From: Desulfobacter vibrioformis DSM 8776
GTDB lineage: Bacteria; Desulfobacterota; Desulfobacteria; Desulfobacterales; Desulfobacteraceae
NCBI RefSeq assembly: GCF_000745975.1
Contig: NZ_JQKJ01000015.1
Coordinates: 1 to 64,000, forward strand
Length of the DNA: 64,000 nucleotides
Direction of reading: 5' to 3'
Made by a program: the position numbers and the translations under genes. The notes under the pieces were generated by a model. The model saw only the letters and a list, made by a program, of their open reading frames with translations. It made no database searches and was not told the DNA's origin. Shown here in pieces: positions 25,906 through 35,619 of the stretch (within the stretch, counting starts at the first letter, position 1; each line of letters starts with the position of its first letter).

Positions 25906-27387
25906 TTACGCAGTTACCTTGCGCATGCTGTTAATCAGATTATTTACCGAAACCGTTGCAATACCCGAATTAATATCCGACATGGCATAGGGAATGACCA
26001 GTTCATTACTATGGATGATTGAACCGCAGGAGTAGACAACGTTTGGAACATACCCTTCTCGCTCTTCCTCTGTGGGAGCCAAAAGCGGTTGTTCAAGCTG
26101 TGCAATGACCTTGCGCGGATTTTCAAGATCAAGAAGCATTGCACCAATACAGTATTCCCGCATGGGACCGACACCATGGGTAAGAACGATCCAGCCTTTC
26201 TCGGTCTCTATGGGAGAGCCGCAGTTGCCGATCTGGATAAATTCCCAGGGATACTCGGGTCGCTGGATAATATGAGAGGTCCTCCAGAAGTGCAGGTGTT
26301 TTGAAAACATAATATGGTTGTTTTCGCCATCCTGTCGGGACAGCATGGCAAATTGGCCGTTAATTTTCCGGGGAAACAGCGCAAACCCTTTATCTTGTGC
26401 CGCTTTTCCGTTCAGTATGGTAATTTTAAAACTGATAAAGTCTTTAGTTTCGATCAGTTGAGGGAGAATGGAAACCCCATTGTACGCCGTATAGGTTGCA
26501 TAATAGGTTGTTTCACCATTATCATCAACAAACTGAACAAACCGTGCATCTTCTATCCCGCGGCTCTCATTTTTAGAAACAGGAAAGATAACCCGCTCGG
26601 ATATGCGGTGATCTGAATGGAAATCCACCTCATAATTTGAATCAGAAAGCCAGTTGATGATCTCAAATGTTTTATTCTGCTTGTTTTGGGTAAAATGAGG
26701 ATGTTTATGAAGCTTTCCCATCTCACTGACCAATTGCGCCTTGCTGAATTCTTCGGGAAGGGCATTGAGAACATGGGTGCAGATATCATTATCCGCGTTC
26801 ATTTCCTTGAGCTTGTGCTGAAAAATTTTGCGCTTGTAGAAAGGGTTTAACTTCAGATCCGGTGTTTCCACAAACTCACTGATATGATCAAACCGGAAGG
26901 TGTTGTACCGGTTCAGCACGCCGCTTCTGAAAACAATGGAGGAAATATGGCCCTCTCCGGTGGCCCGCAAACTCATGACAAACCGGATGCTGTCCTTTTC
27001 AAGATTGTCTTGGATGGGATGCGGAACAATGGATGGATTGAACAAAGCAGCAGACTCAATGGCATACTCCTTTGTAAAATAAGCGCCGATCAATGCGCTT
27101 TCAGGCTCACTGAACAGGGTGCCTTTCTTAATATGTTTTTTTACCAGGCTGAAGTGTCGTTCGAAAATGTAAGCCAGGTCTTCATGTCGCCTGGAAAAAT
27201 TTTTCATGATTTGTGTTAATAATTTTTGTTGTTCGCTTGCAGTCAGCCCGCGGATTCGTTCGATGATCAAAGTGATGCGTCTGGTATCATCGGGAATATG
27301 GGGCCTTGTAATTACACGGGAGGTATCCCCGACAATTTTATTGGGTTTTCTTGTCACGATAAGTTTGCCATAGCTTTTTTTTTGCAC
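25906..27387 (-). CDS. GH130 family protein (mannoside phosphorylase-like), long form
   Basis: A 493-residue protein. The N-terminal ~110 residues are helical and unassigned; the rest is a five-bladed beta-propeller of glycoside hydrolase family 130, with the conserved RGIEDARFV motif carrying the proposed catalytic aspartate. Later landmarks are GNCGSPIETEKGWIVLTHGVGPMREY and EREGYVPNVVYSCGSI. GH130 enzymes phosphorolyse or hydrolyse beta-mannosides. Start is a GTG at 27387 with GAGGAAA upstream. Last gene of a five-gene glycan operon, directly following a shorter paralogue. Substrate is inferred only at family level. Confidence 0.87.
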   Translation of the reverse strand: MQKKSYGKLIVTRKPNKIVGDTSRVITRPHIPDDTRRITLIIERIRGLTASEQQKLLTQIMKNFSRRHEDLAYIFERHFSLVKKHIKKGTLFSEPESALIGAYFTKEYAIESAALFNPSIVPHPIQDNLEKDSIRFVMSLRATGEGHISSIVFRSGVLNRYNTFRFDHISEFVETPDLKLNPFYKRKIFQHKLKEMNADNDICTHVLNALPEEFSKAQLVSEMGKLHKHPHFTQNKQNKTFEIINWLSDSNYEVDFHSDHRISERVIFPVSKNESRGIEDARFVQFVDDNGETTYYATYTAYNGVSILPQLIETKDFISFKITILNGKAAQDKGFALFPRKINGQFAMLSRQDGENNHIMFSKHLHFWRTSHIIQRPEYPWEFIQIGNCGSPIETEKGWIVLTHGVGPMREYCIGAMLLDLENPRKVIAQLEQPLLAPTEEEREGYVPNVVYSCGSIIHSNELVIPYAMSDINSGIATVSVNNLINSMRKVTA

Positions 27388-27415
27388 AGGTGTATTTCCT
27401 CAATTTAATTGGGGG

Positions 27416-28357
27416 CTACATGGGTGGACGACCCGATTGAAGACATAGAGAGACAAGGTCACAGATTTTTGCAGTACCCATGCACATCACCGTATCCGCT
27501 CCCCCCCAGTAGATTTTCACAGTCCCGTCATCTTCGGCAACAGCACCGCAGCTAAATACCACATTGGGGACATAGCCGGTCTGTTCCCAGACATCTTCCG
27601 GCTGCAGGATCCATTGATCAGACACCCCGAGCACCCTGGCCGGGTCGGCAAGATCATGCAGCGCTACCCCAAGCCGGTATACGGTTCCGGACATGGTTTT
27701 GAAAACACCATGAAAGATATGAAGCCAGCCATCATCGGTTTTAAAGGGCGGGGTGCCCGGACCGATTTTCATCTCATCCCAGTGGTAGGATAACGGTTTG
27801 ATGACAACTTGTGAGTCCCCCCAGTAAATCAGGTCCGGGGAATAGGAAATCCAGATGGACCAGGGAGAAATTTCCGAGTGCGGACGATCCAGACGGACAT
27901 ACCTGCCATTAATTTTTTCAGGAAAAATAACCACATTACGCAGATCTGCCTGGGTGATCAAGGCAATGCGTTCAATTTTTTTAAAATCATATGTACGGGC
28001 CAGGGCAATGCGAACCCCGTGGCGGGAATAGGCACTGTAAGTGAGAAGGTATGATCCTTCAACCGGGTTGATGCGCAGGTCTTCAACCCCAAAGGCTTCA
28101 TATTCGGCAAAAGGGCCTTGGGATGCCGGAGTCAAAAAAGGTTCCGGCAAAACTTTGAAAGTAAACCCATCCGGACTGTCCGCTCTTCCGATAATGGACC
28201 GCCCGTTTTTCAAGTGGGCCCGGAAAAGCATGATATAGCGGTTCTTATATTTGATTACCCCGGCATTGTGAACCGTTGCAACGGGATACGGTACATCCTC
28301 CCGGGTCAGAATGGGGTTCTTCAGGTAACGCATGACAATATCCTGGATCGTGTTCAT
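27416..28357 (-). CDS. GH130 family protein (mannoside phosphorylase-like), short form
   Basis: A 313-residue GH130 beta-propeller, the usual length. Conserved motifs: NAGVIKYKNRYIMLFRAHL, FGVEDLRI (catalytic aspartate), GPGTPPFKTDDGWLHIFHG, GYVPNVVFSCGAV and IYWGGADTV. Family members use phosphate to release mannose-1-phosphate from beta-1,4- or beta-1,2-mannosides. It lies 19 bp after the GT4-cupin gene and 28 bp before the longer GH130 gene, so all are co-transcribed. Together with two glycosyltransferases it suggests turnover of a mannose-containing oligosaccharide. Confidence 0.9.
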   Translation of the reverse strand: MNTIQDIVMRYLKNPILTREDVPYPVATVHNAGVIKYKNRYIMLFRAHLKNGRSIIGRADSPDGFTFKVLPEPFLTPASQGPFAEYEAFGVEDLRINPVEGSYLLTYSAYSRHGVRIALARTYDFKKIERIALITQADLRNVVIFPEKINGRYVRLDRPHSEISPWSIWISYSPDLIYWGDSQVVIKPLSYHWDEMKIGPGTPPFKTDDGWLHIFHGVFKTMSGTVYRLGVALHDLADPARVLGVSDQWILQPEDVWEQTGYVPNVVFSCGAVAEDDGTVKIYWGGADTVMCMGTAKICDLVSLCLQSGRPPM

Positions 28358-28376
28358 TTGGGTCCTTTCTCATGGG

Positions 28377-29729
28377 TCAGATTCTTCCGAAATCATCGGC
28401 CAGACGTTCAATATCATCTTCGCCAAAATAATCTCCCGTTTGAATCTCCATAAATACCAGGTTGTCCTGGCCGCTGTTTTCAATTCTGTGGATGGATTTT
28501 CTCGGAATATCAACGGATTGCCCGGCAATCACCGGAACCGTTTTATCGCCGAGTGTCCACATGCCGTTACCGCTGACGATATACCAGTGCTCATCGCGAT
28601 ACTGGTGACGCTGGAGACTCAGGCGCTTTCCCGGATACACCACAATTTTTTTATTCTTAACGGTATTCTCATCGGAAAGTATTCTATAAAACCCCCAGGG
28701 GCGATGATCTTCACGTTTGGTTGTCTCCATGATCTGCTCATACACCCGGATATAGTTTTTGACCATGCAGTCGATGGTAAAACGATCCTCCACTGTTCGC
28801 CGGCAGAATTCCCGGTCAATGTCCCTGATACGTTCCACCGCGCTGATGGCCTCATGGGTGCCGGAAACAAGAAATCCGTTTTTATTGTCCTGGATAAGCT
28901 CGGGCATACTGCCCCGGTTGTTTGCGATCACCGGGGTGCCGCAGGCCATGGCTTCGATAACGGAAAGGCCAAAAGGTTCGTTGAAATTGATGGGGTGGAG
29001 CAGTGCATGGGCTTTGCCCAGAAGTTTATTCCTTTTTTCAGGTTCAACACTGCCAAGATAAACCACATTGGCATCGTCAATGAACGGCTGGATATAGTCT
29101 TTAAAATAGGCACTGTCCTGAATAATTCCTGCCATGATCAGTCTTCTGTGACATGCCCGGGCGATTTCAATGGCCTCTTTAGCGCCTTTATCCGGGTGGA
29201 AACGACCGAAAAACAACAGATAATCTTCCGGGTCCGTATGAAACTGAAATTCTTTTATATCTATGCCGTGGTGAATGGTGTCAATATAATTGAGGCCCTC
29301 TGCCCGGTCAGCATCACTGATGGAAACATAGAATGTTTTTTTATTGTATTTGCGATACACCGGTAAAATTCCGGGGGATGAAAAACCGTGGATGGTTGTC
29401 ACCACAGGCGTCCTGGTAAGGCCGGTATAGGTTAGGGGGAGAAAATCAAAGTTATTGTGAATGATATCAAACTCTTCTGCATGATCAAATAACTCAGAGA
29501 TGTGGAGGCATTCATATACTTTGGGAATGATCTTTGAATCCTCTTCATATCCCCGGGTGCACACGGCACGCAGGGTGCTGTGTGTAATCGAATCTCCTGT
29601 CGCAAACAGCGTGACGTCATGGCCAAGTCCCACCAGGGCTTCGGTCAGCAATGAGGCGACTTTTTCCCAGGGGCCGTAGTGCCGTGGCGGGGTGCGCCAG
29701 GCAATGGGGGACAACATGGCAATACGCAT
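28377..29729 (-). CDS. GT4 glycosyltransferase fused to phosphomannose-isomerase-type cupin
   Basis: A 450-residue fusion. Residues 1-335 are a GT-B family 4 transferase (MRIAMLSPIAWRTPPRHYGPWE, FFGRFHPDKGAKEAIEIA, FNEPFGLSVIEAMACGTPVIA). Residues about 340-450 match the C-terminal mannose-6-phosphate isomerase cupin of ManC-type proteins: RPWGFYRIL, YPGKRLSLQRHQYRDEHWYIVSG and SVDIPRKSIHRIENSG. One of the metal histidines of the usual QMHHH motif is changed (QRHQY). The fusion couples mannose-phosphate supply or sensing to glycosyl transfer, which fits the adjacent GH130 genes. The donor sugar (GDP-mannose?) is inferred. Confidence 0.87.
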   Translation of the reverse strand: MRIAMLSPIAWRTPPRHYGPWEKVASLLTEALVGLGHDVTLFATGDSITHSTLRAVCTRGYEEDSKIIPKVYECLHISELFDHAEEFDIIHNNFDFLPLTYTGLTRTPVVTTIHGFSSPGILPVYRKYNKKTFYVSISDADRAEGLNYIDTIHHGIDIKEFQFHTDPEDYLLFFGRFHPDKGAKEAIEIARACHRRLIMAGIIQDSAYFKDYIQPFIDDANVVYLGSVEPEKRNKLLGKAHALLHPINFNEPFGLSVIEAMACGTPVIANNRGSMPELIQDNKNGFLVSGTHEAISAVERIRDIDREFCRRTVEDRFTIDCMVKNYIRVYEQIMETTKREDHRPWGFYRILSDENTVKNKKIVVYPGKRLSLQRHQYRDEHWYIVSGNGMWTLGDKTVPVIAGQSVDIPRKSIHRIENSGQDNLVFMEIQTGDYFGEDDIERLADDFGRI

Positions 29730-29758
29730 AAAATTTTCCTTTATATTTACCCTGTTGA

Positions 29759-32053
29759 TCAGGGTGAAGACTGATGCAGCAGTTCATCGGCATAGAGTTT
29801 TTGCAGTGTCATTAACGATAACAGCCAGGCAAGCGTTGATTCAGCTCCCTGGTTCTGGTTGATGCCGTCCACCATGAGTCCGTCCCGGCATCCGCCGGTT
29901 TTCGGGTCATACAGCGGCATGTTCAGATCATTGTGCCCCAGAAACCAGTTAAAACACATCACGGTATTTTCAAACCATTGCCGGTCATGGGAAATGCTGT
30001 AGGCTGCGGCACATGCTTCAACCATGGTTTTGGCTTCTATTGGCTGCTGATCAAACCTGGATCTTTCCCCCTTTTTTTTATACCAGCCGTTACAGCCGAT
30101 GGGGGCAAAATGGTGATCTGCCGTCTGGATGGAAAACAGCCATGAAAGACTGTCCAAACCCATCTTCACCATCTCGTGATTTTCCATGCGATGGCCGGAT
30201 ACCAGAAGGGCATGGGGCAGTTTGGCATTGGCATAGCTCAGGGTCTCCTCTATCCATGGCCACTCATCTGTTTTATTTTCGCAAAACTGATTGAACAATC
30301 GTTCTGCCAGAACATCTCTGATCCGTTTGGCATCACTGTCACCGGAAAATTTTTCCAGGTAGGCATCCAGGCCCACCAGACAGAATGAGATGGCCCGGGG
30401 CGATCTGAAATTTTCTGCGGCAATCAATGCCTTTTTAAAAAGGATGGTGCTCATGGCCAGGTGATCTGAATTTTCCAGAAACGCCACGGTTTTTCCCAGG
30501 CACCAGACGGCCCGTCCGTGGGAATCCTCGGACCCGGTCTCCTCAGCCCACACTCTTGCATAGGTCATAAAATTACGAAACCGGCCGTTTGTTTCATTGT
30601 ATGCGTATAAAAGAAATCCCAGATAATGGCCGCTTAAGGCATCCAGTCCAAGGCCGTTGGTCGGCAGATATCTTTGTCCCATGGCCGCCGCCAGCAGGGC
30701 TCTGGCATTATCATCCGTGCAGTATCCATGCAATCGGTTGGGAATGGTATGATCTGCATGCTGTAGCATGCCGGTGTCATCGGTCATGGATTTCAGGTGA
30801 TCCAGCTTGATCTCGGGCAGGTCAAAGCGGGTAATGGCTTTGATGTTTTCCACATAGGAATGTCTGGGTCTTGGATGCCGGATTCGCTTCTGACGGACCT
30901 CATTGAAGAGGTCAAGATAGTTCTGGCAGACTTTTTCCCACACAGCTTCCCTTGTGAAGGTGTATGCTTTTTTGCGGATGGCATGCCGCTGGGTATCATC
31001 GCATAAAAGTGCATTGATCTGTTCTGCCATGGCACTGGGATTGTTGAACGGTACGATTTTACCCCTGCCGTGTGCCAGCATTTCCTCTGCATACCAGTAA
31101 GGGGTTGAAATAACAGCTTTACCTGTTCCCATGGCATAGGCAAGGGTTCCTGAAGTAATCTGTGCCTTTTCAAGATACGGGGTGATGTAAATATCTGCAA
31201 TGCCCAGAAATTCACACAGCTCTTTCAACGGGACAAAATTATTCCGGAATATAACATGGTCGCTGAGATTCAGATTGTGAACAATTTGCTGGAGCATTAT
31301 CCGGTAGGCTTCCCCTCTGGTTTTCAGCACATGGGGATGGGTGGTGCCAAGGATGATATACATCACTTCGGGGTATCTGTCGATCACAGCCGGAAGTGCC
31401 TGCAGAACGGTTTCAATTCCTTTGTTGGGTGAGAGCAGGCCAAAGGTGAGTAAGACCTTTTTTCCTTCCACGTCGAATTTGTCTTTATGAAAACTTGAAT
31501 CGATAAAAGGCATATCCGGAATGCCATGGTGTATAAAAGCGATTTTCTCCCGGGGAATACCATATATCTCCTGGAGAAATTGTTCTGCTTTTCTACTCAT
31601 GACCACCAGTTTGTCTGACAATTCCCCCAGTTTGATCATGACGTTACGATATTCGGAAGAAGGATCTTTCAGCACGGTATGCAGTGTTGTCACCACCGGC
31701 ATCTGCAGATCTGACAGCAGCTTGAGAAGATGGCTGCCGGCCGGTCCCCCGAAAATACCGAATTCATGCTGGAGACAGACAATATCGGTGTGACTGATAT
31801 TCAAAAATTGGGCGGCAATACCGTAATCAGCCAATTTATTCTGATTGATCTCAAAGCGGACTTTTTCAGGATAGGCATATCCTTTTATTCTGTCGTTCAT
31901 GGCAACGGCCCAGCAATGGATATCCCTGGCCCGGTCAGACAAACCTTCAACCAGATCTCTTGTAAACGTTGCGATGCCGCATTGTCTGGGCAGGTAATTG
32001 CCGATGACGGCAATGGAGTTGATCCCCTTAACGGGGCGTTCTTTCGGTATCAT
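29759..32053 (-). CDS. GT4 glycosyltransferase with C-terminal alpha/alpha-barrel-like domain
   Basis: About 764 residues. N-terminal half is a GT4 glycosyltransferase (IAVIGNYLPRQCGIATFTRDL, LQHEFGIFGG, LTFGLLSPNKGIETVLQALP, ITPYLEKAQITSGTLAYAMG, GKAVISTPYWYA). The C-terminal ~350 residues (MTDDTGMLQHA, RLHGYCTDDNARALLAA, SHGRAVWCLGK, IEAKTMVEACAAAYS) look like an (alpha/alpha)6-toroid seen in glycosidase-like proteins. The open frame extends to a TTG at 32152, but the ATG at 32053 has AGGGAGAG upstream and begins just before the conserved domain. Operon with the GT4-cupin and GH130 genes. Likely builds or remodels the same glycan. Confidence 0.85.
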   Translation of the reverse strand: MIPKERPVKGINSIAVIGNYLPRQCGIATFTRDLVEGLSDRARDIHCWAVAMNDRIKGYAYPEKVRFEINQNKLADYGIAAQFLNISHTDIVCLQHEFGIFGGPAGSHLLKLLSDLQMPVVTTLHTVLKDPSSEYRNVMIKLGELSDKLVVMSRKAEQFLQEIYGIPREKIAFIHHGIPDMPFIDSSFHKDKFDVEGKKVLLTFGLLSPNKGIETVLQALPAVIDRYPEVMYIILGTTHPHVLKTRGEAYRIMLQQIVHNLNLSDHVIFRNNFVPLKELCEFLGIADIYITPYLEKAQITSGTLAYAMGTGKAVISTPYWYAEEMLAHGRGKIVPFNNPSAMAEQINALLCDDTQRHAIRKKAYTFTREAVWEKVCQNYLDLFNEVRQKRIRHPRPRHSYVENIKAITRFDLPEIKLDHLKSMTDDTGMLQHADHTIPNRLHGYCTDDNARALLAAAMGQRYLPTNGLGLDALSGHYLGFLLYAYNETNGRFRNFMTYARVWAEETGSEDSHGRAVWCLGKTVAFLENSDHLAMSTILFKKALIAAENFRSPRAISFCLVGLDAYLEKFSGDSDAKRIRDVLAERLFNQFCENKTDEWPWIEETLSYANAKLPHALLVSGHRMENHEMVKMGLDSLSWLFSIQTADHHFAPIGCNGWYKKKGERSRFDQQPIEAKTMVEACAAAYSISHDRQWFENTVMCFNWFLGHNDLNMPLYDPKTGGCRDGLMVDGINQNQGAESTLAWLLSLMTLQKLYADELLHQSSP

Positions 32054-32158
32054 ATTCTCTCCCTGTTCCGGTTGTGGGCAGCAGGGTGACATCATTTTCC
32101 CTTTTGCTGCCCCAATCCGTTTTTTCTTGTGAAACTTTTTTTCAACAGTCAAACGGAG

Positions 32159-32911
32159 TTATTTCCTGTGTTTGAAATTTACCTGAAATTTTTGTTCAAA
32201 GGCACACGCAATGATATGGGCAACCTGATGTTCTTGGGTAATGTGATCCATATGAATGACCAGATCAAATTCATCCGGGGATGTTTTTTCCCTGAGAAAA
32301 ACCTTTTGAAAAAATTCATGATGGTCATCATCAATGATGTTTAATTTTGCTTCTGCTTCACTGTTCCCGATACCCAGCATCTTCGCCAGTTTTTTAATCC
32401 GGTGCTTTTTGCTGCATACCAATTGTACAGATAGAATGGTATGGCGGGGCAGAATCAAATGGGTTCCCCGGCCGATAAATATCGTGGGTTCGGTATGTGC
32501 TAATGCGGTAACCGTTTTTGCCAGCTGTTTGACATAATCGTTTTTGAAAAATTTTTTTTCCACAGAGAGTGCAACAAGCAGTTCACTCATCTTTCCTGGA
32601 AACCGCTCATCAAAAGACGTGATGATCTTTTCTGTGAGAGAAGAATCTTTTGCCATGTGTTCTATAATTTCTTTATCGATCACACGATAGCCTGTTATTT
32701 CCGATAGAAAATCGGCCACATCCATGGCGCCTGCCCCTATCCCGCGGGATAAACAAATACAATGCTTTTGTGAAAAATGGCTGGCTGTTTTTATTTGAGC
32801 CTGGGCCCGTTCCCATTTTCTGACTTGCGTACCGGCCCAATCTGAGGCGCTCATCATTTTCTTGCCGTAATATCCGGGAGGATACACTGTTTCTTTAGAT
32901 GCATTTTTCAT
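32159..32911 (-). CDS. Cytidylate kinase-like family protein
   Basis: A 250-residue protein of the cytidylate-kinase-like group (Cytidylate_kin2 type). The P-loop region reads SRGIGAGAMDVADFL, lacking a canonical GK[ST], and is followed by GYRVIDKEIIEHMAKDS and IFIGRGTHLILP, both usual in this family. Residues 1-48 are an extra N-terminal tail. It is the first gene of the glycan operon, ending 6 bp before the longest GT4 frame. A second member of this family is fused to the receiver in the SulP operon. Its phosphoryl acceptor is unknown; true CMP kinase activity is doubtful given the altered P-loop. Confidence 0.82.
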   Translation of the reverse strand: MKNASKETVYPPGYYGKKMMSASDWAGTQVRKWERAQAQIKTASHFSQKHCICLSRGIGAGAMDVADFLSEITGYRVIDKEIIEHMAKDSSLTEKIITSFDERFPGKMSELLVALSVEKKFFKNDYVKQLAKTVTALAHTEPTIFIGRGTHLILPRHTILSVQLVCSKKHRIKKLAKMLGIGNSEAEAKLNIIDDDHHEFFQKVFLREKTSPDEFDLVIHMDHITQEHQVAHIIACAFEQKFQVNFKHRK

Positions 32912-32951
32912 ATCGTTTTTTTCCTTTTTAGGATGGCTTCTTTAAACTCAT

Positions 32952-32982
32952 ATTTCACATTTCACATTTCACACTTCACATT
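32952..32982. repeat. Heptamer tandem repeat (ATTTCAC)n
   Basis: Three perfect ATTTCAC units (32952-32972), one ACTTCAC unit and a partial unit lie 40 bp upstream of the cytidylate-kinase-like start codon, within its likely promoter or leader. Unit number could vary by slippage. Confidence 0.7.
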
Positions 32983-33102
32983 ACGTGCCAGGACAAAAAA
33001 CACCAGCGTCAGCTATGTAACGTGTTGATTAATAAATAAAATAAAATCAGCAAATAGAATGGGATGTACTTAATGACCGGATAAAAAAGATCATATGTAT
33101 CC

Positions 33103-33124
33103 AAGCGGTCATATTTGACCGCTT
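33103..33124. repeat. Hairpin AAGCGGTCA/TGACCGCTT
   Basis: Perfect 9-bp arms (33103-33111 and 33116-33124) around a TATT loop, located between the small membrane protein gene and the glycan operon. It could be a weak terminator for the FtsH transcript or a palindromic operator; no T-run follows on the minus strand. Confidence 0.6.
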
Positions 33125-33198
33125 TCCAAGTGGTGGGAATGATCAGGAAGTCTCAAGGGAATGGCCACGCCAACAAGTGGCGGTCTGCTGCGGCCTGG

Positions 33199-33393
33199 TC
33201 AATTCATCCAATTACCGATGTGAAAGGAATCGAATGTCCCAAACAGATTGCCCAACCACAAGACAACGGAGATAACCGCGAGAATGTTAAGAATCCACCG
33301 TATTCTCCTGTCCATGGGAATGTAATTGTTGGCCATCCAGAACAGAAATCCGACAAAGATTAAAATGATTGCAAACTGTGCAAGGTCCATCAT
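33199..33393 (-). CDS. Small Thivi_2564-family membrane protein
   Basis: A 64-residue protein with two predicted transmembrane helices (about 5-24 and 32-51) around the conserved NNYIPMDRRIRWILN loop. This matches my memory of the Thivi_2564 family of small inner-membrane proteins, of unknown function. The ATG at 33390 is an equally good start. It follows ftsH by 25 bp and is probably co-transcribed, so an association with FtsH or the membrane stress response is plausible but unproven. Confidence 0.82.
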   Translation of the reverse strand: MMDLAQFAIILIFVGFLFWMANNYIPMDRRIRWILNILAVISVVLWLGNLFGTFDSFHIGNWMN

Positions 33394-33418
33394 AGCTACT
33401 CCGTTCCGTATTGTTCGG

Positions 33419-35290
33419 TCATGAGTTCATCATTGCTCTAAGCTCGTCCCCCCGGACGGTTTCCTGTTTGGAGAGAAGTGCCGCCAGCTTATCCAGCAAC
33501 GCCCTTTTGTTTGAAAGGATCTTGTGTACCCGCCGATGGGCTTCTTCCATCATCAAGGAGACCTCTTCATCAATCCGGGCAGAGCTTTCATCACTGTAAT
33601 TTTTTTCGGAAGAATAGCCCTGGGGCAGAAACATGGGGGTTCGCTGCCGCTCATAACTCACAAGACCTATCCGGTCACTCATGCCGTATTCCGCCACCAT
33701 GGACCGGATAATATCTGTTGCCCGCTGGAGGTCGTTCTGGGCACCGGTGGATATTTCATTAAATACCAGTTCCTCTGCCACTCTGCCCCCCAGAAGTACT
33801 GCCAGCCGATCGAGCAATTCAGAACGTGTCATCAAATATCTGTCTTCCGTAGGCTGCTGCTGTGTGTATCCCAGCGCTGCGATCCCCCTGGGAAGAATGG
33901 ATATTTTATGGACAGGATCGGCAAGGTTAACCGATTCAGCGACAATGGCATGGCCGGACTCATGAAATGTAACAATCTCTTTTTCATGGGCATTCATCAC
34001 CCGGTTCTTTTTTTGAAGCCCCCCGATCACCCGGTCGATGGCCTCGTCAAAATCGCTGGATTCCACGACTTCCTTGTTGCTTCTGGCCGCCAGCAGGGCA
34101 CTCTCATTGACAATATTCGCAAGATCCGCACCCACAAAACCGGGCGTTCGGCCGGCAATTTTTCCTAAGTCCACATCATCACCCAGCACCACATGTCTGG
34201 AATGGATTTTCAGAATCGCTTCCCGGCCGTTGATATCCGGACGATCCACCAGGACCTGCCGGTCCAGGCGGCCCGGTCTTAAGAGTGCCGGATCCAAAAT
34301 TTCGGGCCGGTTGGTGGCAGCCATGATAATGACCCCTTTATTGGTACCAAAACCATCCATCTCCACCAAAAGCTGGTTCAATGTCTGCTCCCGTTCGTCA
34401 TGGCCTCCCATGGCATTCATTCCCCGGGCTTTGCCCAGGGCATCCAGTTCGTCGATAAAGATGATACATGGGGCCTGGCCGGCTGCCTGGGAGAAAAGAT
34501 CGCGAACCCTTGCCGCGCCGACCCCCACAAACATCTCCACAAACTCTGATCCGTTGATGCTGAAAAACGGCACCTTTGCTTCACCGGCCACCGCCTTTGC
34601 CAGCAACGTTTTGCCGGTTCCCGGCGGTCCCACCAGAAGGACGCCTTTGGGGATTCTTCCGCCCAGTTTCTGAAATTTTTCCGGTGTGGTTAAAAAATCA
34701 ACCACCTCTTCGAGCTCCTCACGGGCTTCGTCAATGCCGGCCACATCTTCAAAAGAGATCTTGGTGTCACTTTCTGCAAAAATCTTGGCCTTATTTTTAC
34801 CAAAGGACATCACCCCCATGCCGCCGCCCATATTTTTTGCGGTAAACCGCCAGATCAGGAAAAAAAACCCGAGGGGCAGAACCCAGGATAGAAGGTAACC
34901 CCAGAATCGGTTCTCCGTTCGGCCGGCATAACGGATATTGCGTTCATCCATCTCTTTTGCTAGGCCCGGATCATTCACCCGGACGGTAACAAATTTTTGT
35001 CCCGGTGTTCCCCGGAGCATGCCTTCAATCGTCTCAGGACTGATTACGATGTCATCCACATTGCCCTCAGCCATGGACTGCTTGAACTGACTGTAGGGGA
35101 TCGTTTGTCTCTTGGGAGCAAAAAAAGGCTGCTGCAGAAAGACAAGCCCACAAAAAATAATCATAACGGTCCAGATGTTTAAGAACGGTTTTGGAGCCCC
35201 AGGTTTCTTATCTGATTTTGATTCTGTTCCGGCAAACAGGCTGCGCAATTTCTCCTGGATGGCTTTTAACGGGTTTGGTTTGTTTGACAT
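33419..35290 (-). CDS. ftsH: ATP-dependent zinc metalloprotease FtsH
   Basis: Membrane-anchored AAA protease that degrades misassembled membrane and short-lived cytosolic proteins. About 623 residues: TM helix 1 in [15 protein letters not shown], periplasmic segment, TM helix 2 in [20 protein letters not shown] domain with GPPGTGKT and [19 protein letters not shown], and zinc site HESGHA with the downstream aspartate region. ATG 35290 (MSNKPNPL) is chosen with AAGGA 10 bases upstream; the longer frame needs a TTG at 35311. The remnant GGDEF frame overlaps its first 25 bases. HflK/HflC, its usual regulators, are encoded 3 kb away on the other strand. Confidence 0.95.
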   Translation of the reverse strand: MSNKPNPLKAIQEKLRSLFAGTESKSDKKPGAPKPFLNIWTVMIIFCGLVFLQQPFFAPKRQTIPYSQFKQSMAEGNVDDIVISPETIEGMLRGTPGQKFVTVRVNDPGLAKEMDERNIRYAGRTENRFWGYLLSWVLPLGFFFLIWRFTAKNMGGGMGVMSFGKNKAKIFAESDTKISFEDVAGIDEAREELEEVVDFLTTPEKFQKLGGRIPKGVLLVGPPGTGKTLLAKAVAGEAKVPFFSINGSEFVEMFVGVGAARVRDLFSQAAGQAPCIIFIDELDALGKARGMNAMGGHDEREQTLNQLLVEMDGFGTNKGVIIMAATNRPEILDPALLRPGRLDRQVLVDRPDINGREAILKIHSRHVVLGDDVDLGKIAGRTPGFVGADLANIVNESALLAARSNKEVVESSDFDEAIDRVIGGLQKKNRVMNAHEKEIVTFHESGHAIVAESVNLADPVHKISILPRGIAALGYTQQQPTEDRYLMTRSELLDRLAVLLGGRVAEELVFNEISTGAQNDLQRATDIIRSMVAEYGMSDRIGLVSYERQRTPMFLPQGYSSEKNYSDESSARIDEEVSLMMEEAHRRVHKILSNKRALLDKLAALLSKQETVRGDELRAMMNS

Positions 35291-35619
35291 AGGGAGATCC
35301 TTTTTGAGCAATCATGCACAACGCAATTTCTGCCGTTGGACTTGGCCTTGTATAAGTGTTTATCTGCTTTCGAGATCCAGGAAAGAAAACTGTTATGGGA
35401 GCTCTTTTTAACCTGGCCCTGGGTAACCCCGATACTGATGGTCACAAAAATGTCGTCCGGTCTGGATTCTTCCACCTCTTTCCGGATTTTCTCAGCCATC
35501 CGCGGCACAGCAGAGGCGTGGATGTCGGGAAACAGGATGACAAATTCTTCCCCGCCATACCGGCACAGCACATCTGATTTCCGGACATCCCTTCCAAAGA
35601 TTTCGCAACACTTAATGAC
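35266..35619 (-). pseudogene. GGDEF (diguanylate cyclase) C-terminal remnant
   Basis: The minus frame reads VIKCCEIFGRDVRKSDVLCRYGGEEFVIL and continues through ISIGVTQG and ADKHLYKAKSNGRN, the second half of a GGDEF domain including the active-site GGEEF. The first half of the domain (the DxxxFKxxND region) and any sensor module are missing. The homology begins abruptly at GTCATTAAG (35611-35619), where it meets a fragment of another gene. The 3' end runs into the first bases of ftsH. Not expected to be a working cyclase. Confidence 0.85.

Noticed and set aside
32952-32982. Possible CRISPR array
   Set aside because: Units are 7 bp with no spacers; it is a simple tandem repeat.
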